The notes under the pieces: generated by a model
Told to the model about the DNA's origin: nothing
Seen by the model: only the letters and a program-made list of their open reading frames with translations
Databases searched by the model: none
Assembly (NCBI GenBank): GCA_031276195.1
Contig: JAISNN010000076.1
Span: forward strand, 1-38,534
Length of the DNA: 38,534 nucleotides
Direction: 5' to 3'
Source of the DNA: Clostridiales bacterium
GTDB taxonomy: Bacteria; Bacillota; Clostridia; Christensenellales; JAISNN01
Position numbers and translations under genes: made by a program
Shown here: positions 33,531 to 38,534 of the stretch, piece after piece
How positions within the stretch are numbered: the stretch's first letter is position 1
Layout of the letters: each line of letters begins with the position of its first letter

Positions 33531-34079
33531 TCACTTATTTTCGCCGCCGTCATACAACTCCACGCCGTCGCGTCCGTCGGTCTCCGTCAAATTCACGACG
33601 ACCTTTTCGCTCCTTGCCGTCGGCACGTTCTTTCCCGAATAGTCGGCGCGGATAGGCAATTCTCTATGCCCTCTGTCCGCGAGAACCGCCAACTGAATTT
33701 TTTGCGGTCTGCCGTATTCCATAATCGCGTCGATAGCCGCCCGAACCGTCCGCCCCGTGAACAGCACGTCGTCAACGATTATGACGGTTTTGTCGGCGAT
33801 GCTGAAATTTATTTCCGTACTGTTTATTACGGGGTGTTCGTTTATGATTCCAAGGTCGTCGCGATACAGCGTAATGTCCAAAATCCCGACCGCGACGCTC
33901 TCCCCGGACGCGCTCTTGATAAATCCGGCGATTCGCTTCGCGAGCGGAACGCCCCTCGTGCGAACGCCGATAAGCGCGACGGACGAAAGATTAAAATTTC
34001 TCTCGATAATCTCGTGCGCGATCCTTGCAAGCGCGCGGTCAATCCCGCCGCCGTCCATAATCTTTGCTTTTAAACGCAT
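33531..34079 (-). CDS. pyrR: PyrR: pyrimidine operon attenuator protein / uracil phosphoribosyltransferase
   Basis: A 182-residue protein of standard PyrR length. The PRPP-binding loop is [41 protein letters not shown] and [10 protein letters not shown] are typical. PyrR binds pyr leader RNA when UMP is abundant and promotes termination; many members also make UMP from uracil. The frame is open 46 codons further upstream, but that stretch translates repeats; the ATG at 34079 has GGGGAG and a family-like [17 protein letters not shown]. It is the first gene of the pyr operon, and an attenuator-like leader lies upstream at 34627-34751. Confidence 0.96.
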   Translation of the reverse strand: MRLKAKIMDGGGIDRALARIAHEIIERNFNLSSVALIGVRTRGVPLAKRIAGFIKSASGESVAVGILDITLYRDDLGIINEHPVINSTEINFSIADKTVIIVDDVLFTGRTVRAAIDAIMEYGRPQKIQLAVLADRGHRELPIRADYSGKNVPTARSEKVVVNLTETDGRDGVELYDGGENK

Positions 34080-34103
34080 AAGTCTCCCCTTTTTCACCGA
34101 ATT

Positions 34104-34500
34104 TCCGTTCCAATTTGCATATAATCTCCGCTTATATGCGCCGTTTTTTATCCTTATATATAATCTCCGCTTATACTGCCGTTTTTTATCCTTATATAAT
34201 TTTCCGCTTAAATTCACGCTTCTTTTTATCTAATCTCTCGCTTAATTCCGCGCTTAATTCTTATCTAATATCCGCATAACTTCATAACTTCGCCGCTTAT
34301 TTTTTATGAATTGCCGTTTAAAATTTCACCGCTTATTTTTTATGAATTGCCGTTTAAAATTTCACCGCTTATTTTTTATGAATTGCCGTTTAAAATTTCA
34401 CCGCTTATTTTTTTATAAATTGCCGTCCAAAATTTCACCGCTTATTTTTTTATAAATTGCCGTCCAAAATTTCACCGCTTATTTTTTTTTACGAACCGCC
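34104..34500. repeat. Two tandem arrays (45 bp and 36 bp) in the pyrR leader
   Basis: Near 34115-34200 a 45-bp unit with ATATAATCTCCGCTTATA and CCGTTTTTTATCC occurs about twice. From 34293 a 36-37-bp unit beginning CCGCTTATTTTTTATGAATT repeats at 34293, 34329, 34365, 34401, 34438 and 34475. They lie between the attenuator and the pyrR start. Confidence 0.92.
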
Positions 34501-34626
34501 GCTTATTTCCACCGCTTATTTTTATACGATAAAATTTTCAATCCCGATCTACATTCACCGTTTTTTTCTTATCGGGCATAACCTTCCATAAAGCATTACC
34601 AAAAGTTAAAGATTCCCAAAAGTCGT

Positions 34627-34751
34627 AAAAAAAATCCGCCCGTAAAAAGGCGGCGAAAAAGCAAATCCAAAACAATACAAAACACTAAAAAACAAATCCA
34701 TACTACTCAAAAAAACGTCTTGCCGGTTTCGCCGCACCGTCCTTTAAAGAC
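34627..34751 (-). promoter_or_regulatory. Candidate PyrR-type attenuator
   Basis: On the minus strand a first hairpin has a lower stem GTCTT (34751-34747)/AAGAC (34721-34717), a one-sided bulge TAAAGGA and an upper stem CGGT/ACCG with loop GCGGCGAA (34735-34728). This layout resembles the PyrR binding loop, though the usual CNGNGAGG loop is absent. The loop is perfectly complementary (8 bp) to TTCGCCGC at 34657-34650, which includes the 5' arm of a terminator (CCGCC 34653-34649, GGCGG 34640-34636, then T8). This is an antiterminator/terminator switch. PyrR as the ligand is inferred from the gene that follows. Confidence 0.7.
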
Positions 34752-34762
34752 ACTTCGATAAT

Positions 34763-34791
34763 ATATTACCACCATATCGAAAAATAGTCAA
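34763..34791 (-). promoter_or_regulatory. Promoter of the pyr operon
   Basis: On the minus strand TTGACT (34791-34786) and TAATAT (34768-34763) are separated by 17 bp. The predicted start near 34756 puts the attenuator hairpin at the very 5' end of the transcript. Confidence 0.78.
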
Positions 34792-34864
34792 TGCTTTTTA
34801 TGCGGTCAATAAAAAACTCTCTCGCATTTTAAACTCTATCGATTAAAATTGCTATTCCATATTA

Positions 34865-34891
34865 AAAAAGCACCCGCTTAAAGTGCTTTTT
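34865..34891 (-). terminator. Terminator after the unknown gene pair
   Basis: AAAAAGCAC (34865-34873) and GTGCTTTTT (34883-34891) form a perfect 9-bp stem with a 9-nt loop, 24 bases beyond the stop at 34915. Confidence 0.88.
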
Positions 34892-34914
34892 GAATGTCGC
34901 TATTTAGTTTTTCG

Positions 34915-35301
34915 CTATTCCATTTTCCCCGCGTCGTCGTTTTCGCCGCGCTCCAACGCCTCTATCAACGCGTCCCGCTTCCGCTCCATTCTCAAACGGC
35001 GACGTTCCGCTATCTCCGCCTGTAACTCGTGTAACTTATCGCTCGATAACGGACGTAATAGCCAAATTAAAATATTGGATAAAAGGAGTGCAATTATTGA
35101 TATAAAATAACCTATAATCATTTTAAATCCTAAACTTAACTGTTCCGCGCGAAAAGGTTCAAGCCCTCCACTCCAATTATAAATGGAAATTTGTAGGTTT
35201 ATTGTCCTTGACAACATAATTAATAGACAAATAACGGCAATAATAGAAATAAACGAACATATAATTTTAAAAATAAAAAAATGTTTTATCGCAAATTTCA
35301 T
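34915..35301 (-). CDS. Unknown small membrane protein with charged helical tail
   Basis: A 128-residue protein that I do not recognise. Two membrane segments lie at about residues 10-33 and 61-85. From about residue 88 the tail is a highly charged, probably coiled-coil helix (KLHELQAEIAERRRLRMERK, then RDALIEALERGEND). I chose the ATG at 35301 because AAAGGTG precedes it; a GTG 12 bases earlier would overlap that site. The ribosome binding site overlaps the stop of the preceding gene, so translation of the pair is likely coupled. Richer in A/T than the surrounding core genes. Confidence 0.65.
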   Translation of the reverse strand: MKFAIKHFFIFKIICSFISIIAVICLLIMLSRTINLQISIYNWSGGLEPFRAEQLSLGFKMIIGYFISIIALLLSNILIWLLRPLSSDKLHELQAEIAERRRLRMERKRDALIEALERGENDDAGKME

Positions 35302-35315
35302 AATTAAAAACACCT

Positions 35316-36212
35316 TTAATCTGGAATAATCGGTAAAGATTTCATCGTTTTATAACTGTTCTCTGTTTTTAGATATTCTGTTCCGCTTACATTGCCATTA
35401 TCACCCCAACCACCACCAACATTACCAAAATCGGAAAGTGTAGTTGCTGAAGCAGACGATAGTAATATTTTTAATTTAGAAATTTCTCCGAAAGTATTTG
35501 TAAATAAAATCGGAATTTGACTACTTACATCTCCATTATCTTTATGTATATAAAAAGTAGATCCGCCTAGTCCGATATGTGATTCGGTTGTTCTTTTGGT
35601 ATTTTTACTTTTCCCCGCTAAAATATTATCGTAAAACTTCAAATTAATACAAATCATTTTCCCGACGGTAAATTGCGCTATGTTCGCTAACAATTTCGGG
35701 TTTATGATAGGCGCGTTGTCGGCTGTCGGGTAAACCGCCGCTATTTGAGGGTAATATTTGCTGTCAACGGTATTCGGCATTAATGCGGAAAGTAGTATTT
35801 TTTTATCGACTAAAAAATTATTTCCCTCTTGCGTTACGGGCGACAAGCCGATTTTGACGGTCTGTTTGATAAACGTCTTGCGTTCTTTCGCTCCGCTTAG
35901 CGGTATCGCCGTATCCGTTCTTATCGCTTGCGGGGCTTGATAACTGTTGTTTTTCCTCGTGTGGTTCTCGTTTAATTGATATACAACGTCATAATCCCAA
36001 TTTCTATTGACGTACGTCATATTCGTAACGATATACTTTTTACCCGTTTCCAAGTCGAAAACACGCGCTCCGAAGTGGTCTTTAAAGTTTTTAAAGTAGT
36101 TTCTGTACGTTTTTGTAATGATTATATCACTTTTATTCATTCCTTGCAAGTAGTTTGACAAAAATTTTCCGTTTTTGTTTTCTATGCGCGATTTTAAAAA
36201 CGGCAATTTCAC
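35316..36212 (-). CDS. Unknown protein, 5' end within a tandem repeat
   Basis: A 298-residue protein without a recognised family, signal peptide or membrane segment. It looks mostly beta-strand (VFDLETGKKYIVTNMTYVNR, FTVGKMICINLKFYDNILAG) and ends in a glycine- and asparagine-rich stretch (FGNVGGGWGDNGNVSG). The reading frame opens with a GTG at 36212 that has no ribosome binding site and lies inside the 80-bp repeat copied from the next gene's 3' end; the first codons are repeat-derived. An ATG at codon 25 is a possible but poor alternative. The true N-terminus may have been lost. It forms a two-gene unit with 34915-35301 and has lower GC than its neighbours, so horizontal origin is possible. 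Confidence 0.55.
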   Translation of the reverse strand: MKLPFLKSRIENKNGKFLSNYLQGMNKSDIIITKTYRNYFKNFKDHFGARVFDLETGKKYIVTNMTYVNRNWDYDVVYQLNENHTRKNNSYQAPQAIRTDTAIPLSGAKERKTFIKQTVKIGLSPVTQEGNNFLVDKKILLSALMPNTVDSKYYPQIAAVYPTADNAPIINPKLLANIAQFTVGKMICINLKFYDNILAGKSKNTKRTTESHIGLGGSTFYIHKDNGDVSSQIPILFTNTFGEISKLKILLSSASATTLSDFGNVGGGWGDNGNVSGTEYLKTENSYKTMKSLPIIPD

Positions 36213-36487
36213 GGAGACGCGTAACCGATGAGTTTAATTCGGCTTATGCTTTTACACATACAATCAATCTCTCTCACAAACGGCAATTTCACGGAGACGC
36301 ATAGCCGATGAGTTTAATTCGGCTTATGCTTTTACACATACAATCAATCTCTCTCGCAAACGGCAATTTTGCGGCGGCGCGTAATCGACGAGTTTAATCC
36401 GGCTTATACTTTTACATATACAATCAATCTCTTTCACAAACGGCAATTTTGCGGCGGCGCGTAATCGACGAGTTTAATACGGTTTAT
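36198..36487. repeat. 80-bp tandem repeat made from the 3' end of the ThiF-like gene
   Basis: Units begin with AAACGGCAATTT at 36198, 36278, 36358 and 36438, a period of exactly 80 bp. The last copy is the genuine 3' end of the ThiF/MoeB-like gene (stop at 36434). The other three repeat about 54 bp of coding sequence plus 26 bp of flank. The two inner copies (36358 and 36438) are the most alike, and so are the two outer ones. Confidence 0.95.
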
Positions 36488-37222
36488 GTCGCCGCAGGTG
36501 CAATCCGCATCGCGTTTTATCTCAATTTTTCTGAAATCCGTCCTCAAAGCGTCAAAAATAAGCAGTTTCCCCGTCAACAATTCGCCCGCGCCGAGCAGAT
36601 ATTTCACGGCTTCGCACGCCTGAACCGTGCCGATAACCCCGGGAACCACCCCCAAAACCCCCGAATCACGGCAAGTCAAAACCTCTTTTTCCGGCGGATT
36701 TTTAAAGATGCAGCGCAGGCAAGGCGCGCCCTTGACATACGTCATAGTCTGCCCCGAGAACCTAAGAACGCCGCCGTGCGAAAACGCCTTACCAACCGAA
36801 ACGCATGCGTCGTTTATAAGAAATTTCGATGAAAAATTGTCCGTTCCGTCGATCACAAAGTCGTAATCCTTTATAATTCCGGCGATGTTTTTTGAATCTA
36901 CAAACACGTCGTGAATAACGACCGATATATTCGGATTGAGCGCGTCTATCGTCTCCTTTGCGGACAAGGTTTTTCGCTTCCCGACGTCCTCCGTCGAATG
37001 GATAATCTGCCGTTGAAGGTTGGACAAATCCACCTTATCCGCGTCGGCGATTCCGATAGTTCCGACTCCCGCCGCGGCGAGATACATCGCCGCGGGCGAA
37101 CCCAAGCCGCCCGCTCCGACGACCAAAACCTTTCCTTTGCCCAATTTCATCTGACCCGCGACACCGACCTCTTTTAAAAGAATGTGCCTCGAATATCTTT
37201 CCGCCGCTTCGACCGTAAACAT
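36434..37222 (-). CDS. ThiF/MoeB/HesA-family adenylyltransferase
   Basis: A 262-residue E1-like enzyme that activates the C-terminus of a small sulfur-carrier protein with ATP. RYSRHILLKEVGVAGQMKL, the nucleotide-binding VLVVGAGGLGSPAAMYLA, LSNLQRQI and DGTDNFSSKFLIND are diagnostic. The zinc site has CLRC at about residue 168 and a shortened second part, CTC, near residue 242, where most relatives have CxxC. No thiS, thiG, moaD or moaE lies nearby, so the pathway (thiamine, molybdopterin or cysteine) cannot be chosen. AAAGGAAC precedes the ATG. Confidence 0.88.
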   Translation of the reverse strand: MFTVEAAERYSRHILLKEVGVAGQMKLGKGKVLVVGAGGLGSPAAMYLAAAGVGTIGIADADKVDLSNLQRQIIHSTEDVGKRKTLSAKETIDALNPNISVVIHDVFVDSKNIAGIIKDYDFVIDGTDNFSSKFLINDACVSVGKAFSHGGVLRFSGQTMTYVKGAPCLRCIFKNPPEKEVLTCRDSGVLGVVPGVIGTVQACEAVKYLLGAGELLTGKLLIFDALRTDFRKIEIKRDADCTCGDINRIKLVDYAPPQNCRL

Positions 37223-37265
37223 TTTTTACCGTTCCTTTTTTGAATTTTCTTTTTTCAAAATTAGT

Positions 37266-37570
37266 ATAGTATTCTATTCTTCTCAAACTTTAAATTTTTT
37301 TTTCAAAAATTTGAAAATATCCGTTTTTATAGTATTCTATTTTTCTAAATATTCGTTTTGCATAGTATTCTATTTTTTTACGCTATACTCACAAAGCGTA
37401 TTTTTTATTCCTATCCGTCTACGGTATTTCATTTTTTTAAAACCGAAATTCTCATATCTTTCGGTGAGTGTTTTTTTATAAATCGGCGTTTTTTCTATAA
37501 AATTTGAGGGGATTTTATTTTTTAGAATACTCTATTTTTTTTAAAAAACCGATTTGCATAGTATTACGAT
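37266..37570. repeat. TAGTATTCTA repeat cluster 3
   Basis: ATAGTATTCTAT occurs at about 37266, 37329 and 37361; diverged or inverted copies lie near 37523 (TAGAATACTCT) and 37557 (CATAGTATTACG). They fill the gap 37223-37595, where no gene is seen. Confidence 0.8.
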
Positions 37571-37595
37571 TTTAAAAAATACCCGCTATTCCCGT

Positions 37596-38510
37596 TCATA
37601 CTCTATATTTTTTCGCCTTGTTTTTAGAATCCGTCTTGACGAACGGATTCTTAACCGCTTTCGGCAAAAATATCGCCGCCGCGACGAGTAAAACGCTGAC
37701 CGCCAAGATATATACTACCTGCCCCGCCGCGCCGATCTCCGCGCCGAATAAGCCGATTTTCACGCCCAGCGCGTCGTTCAACGCCTCCGATATATACGAA
37801 TCCGCTCCGAAAGACGCGGTTTGCGCGCCGATCAAGATTTGTTTATAGAGCGACGCGGCGTGCGTCCCCGGGAACAGTTCGCATATAAACCTTACGGGTT
37901 TAGGAAATATGGACATCGGCATATACGCGCCCGTAATAAAGCCCGAAAAAGCCGAAAAAAGTCCGCCGAACGCGCCGCTTGCCTGTTGAGTTTTGAATGC
38001 GGAAACGATCGAATCCATAAGCGAAACGCTGAAAACCGTCGTCAAAAGCATAACGCCGAACAGCCGAACCGCCATAAAAACGTCCGCCGCGCCGCCCGTC
38101 AGAGCCAGATACGACACGCCGAGAACGATAAAGACCGCGCCGACTGCAAACGTCAAGATAAACGCCGAGAGAAGATACGCCGCTTTAATTTTATACGGCT
38201 TCACGGGCGAAACCAAAAAATCGTCCGAAAGCCCCCATTGCCTATCCGCGACGGAAAGCGCGCAAACGTTCAGAGCGACACTCATCATACCGACCGCCGC
38301 GACGCCCGCTATGAGCCACGAATCGACGATATTTCCGATTTTTTCTTTCGGGATACCCGACTCCGACATACCTTCGACCTGCATATTTCTTATGAACAAA
38401 AGATACAGCCCCAATATTATCACGGGCGCCAAAAAGGTAAAAATCAACGTCGCGCGATCCTTAAAAAAGAGTTTAATGTTCCGTTTTGTCATACTAAGTA
38501 CGGAGTTCAT
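37596..38510 (-). CDS. ABC-2-type transporter permease
   Basis: A 304-residue protein with six membrane segments. It opens with MTKRNIKLFFKDRATLIFTFLAPVIILGLY, the typical start of ABC-2 permeases of drug or lipid exporters. It has the elbow region KPYKIKAAYLLSAFI and the last-third motif GAYMPMSIFPKPVRFICELFPGTHAASL, very common in this family. The partner ATPase is not in the window; it would be expected just upstream, beyond 38534. AAGGGAGGG precedes the ATG. It is not closely similar to the permease at 4908-6602. Confidence 0.9.
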   Translation of the reverse strand: MNSVLSMTKRNIKLFFKDRATLIFTFLAPVIILGLYLLFIRNMQVEGMSESGIPKEKIGNIVDSWLIAGVAAVGMMSVALNVCALSVADRQWGLSDDFLVSPVKPYKIKAAYLLSAFILTFAVGAVFIVLGVSYLALTGGAADVFMAVRLFGVMLLTTVFSVSLMDSIVSAFKTQQASGAFGGLFSAFSGFITGAYMPMSIFPKPVRFICELFPGTHAASLYKQILIGAQTASFGADSYISEALNDALGVKIGLFGAEIGAAGQVVYILAVSVLLVAAAIFLPKAVKNPFVKTDSKNKAKKYRV

Positions 38511-38534
38511 AAAAACCGTCCCTCCCTTAGTGAT

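Overview
This window looks like a chromosomal segment of an uncultured anaerobic Bacillota (Clostridia-type) bacterium. The evidence is a YqfC/YabP-family sporulation protein, a T-box leader for thrS, pyrR as first gene of a pyrimidine operon, an ECF transporter S component, the rpsB-tsf-pyrH order, and purine-rich ribosome binding sites before most starts. Genes are moderately GC-rich; the spaces between them are AT-rich and packed with repeats. No rRNA, tRNA, transposase, phage module or CRISPR array was seen.

Layout. 1-573: hairpin-bearing 126-bp repeats and a yqfC-like gene. 911-3430: two plus-strand membrane-protein genes. 3989-4617: a broken sugar-phosphate isomerase. 4908-7636: an ABC-2 permease and its ATPase. 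8269-9573: an SPFH/band-7 membrane protein and a small ribbon-helix-helix (RHH) regulator behind a strong promoter with two 8-bp palindromes at the start site. 9863-10848: an acetyltransferase and mgsA. 11028-13891: rpsB, tsf, pyrH. 14188-16746: rarA and an MFS exporter, divergent from an ECF S component (17369-18109). 18597-19653: two small lipoproteins. 20412-28331: a GH13 alpha-glucosidase, lepA, proS and thrS. 28986-29514: the thrS T-box leader and promoter. 29547-34791: pyrR-pyrB-pyrC-pyrF with promoter and attenuator. 34915-36212: two unrecognised genes. 36434-38510: a ThiF/MoeB-like E1 enzyme and an ABC-2 permease.

Central functions dominate: translation (S2, EF-Ts, EF4, ProRS, ThrRS) and pyrimidine nucleotides (PyrB, C, F, R, H). 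Around them sit transport genes and regulatory leaders. No classical accessory system such as a defence, toxin or biosynthetic cluster was recognised.

The unusual feature is the intergenic DNA. Nearly every gap holds its own tandem repeat with its own period (about 21 to 126 bp). On top of these lie three dispersed families: a 17-bp palindrome (type CGCGGTATAGTACCGCG), a TAGTATTCTA motif and a CCCCTCC-GTG-GGAGGGG hairpin. The palindrome also lies in frame inside the ECF gene and inside an expanded linker of proS. Two arrays copy the 3' end of the adjacent gene. In thrS and pyrR the array lies between the attenuator and the start codon. This recurring architecture is the best candidate here for something undescribed.
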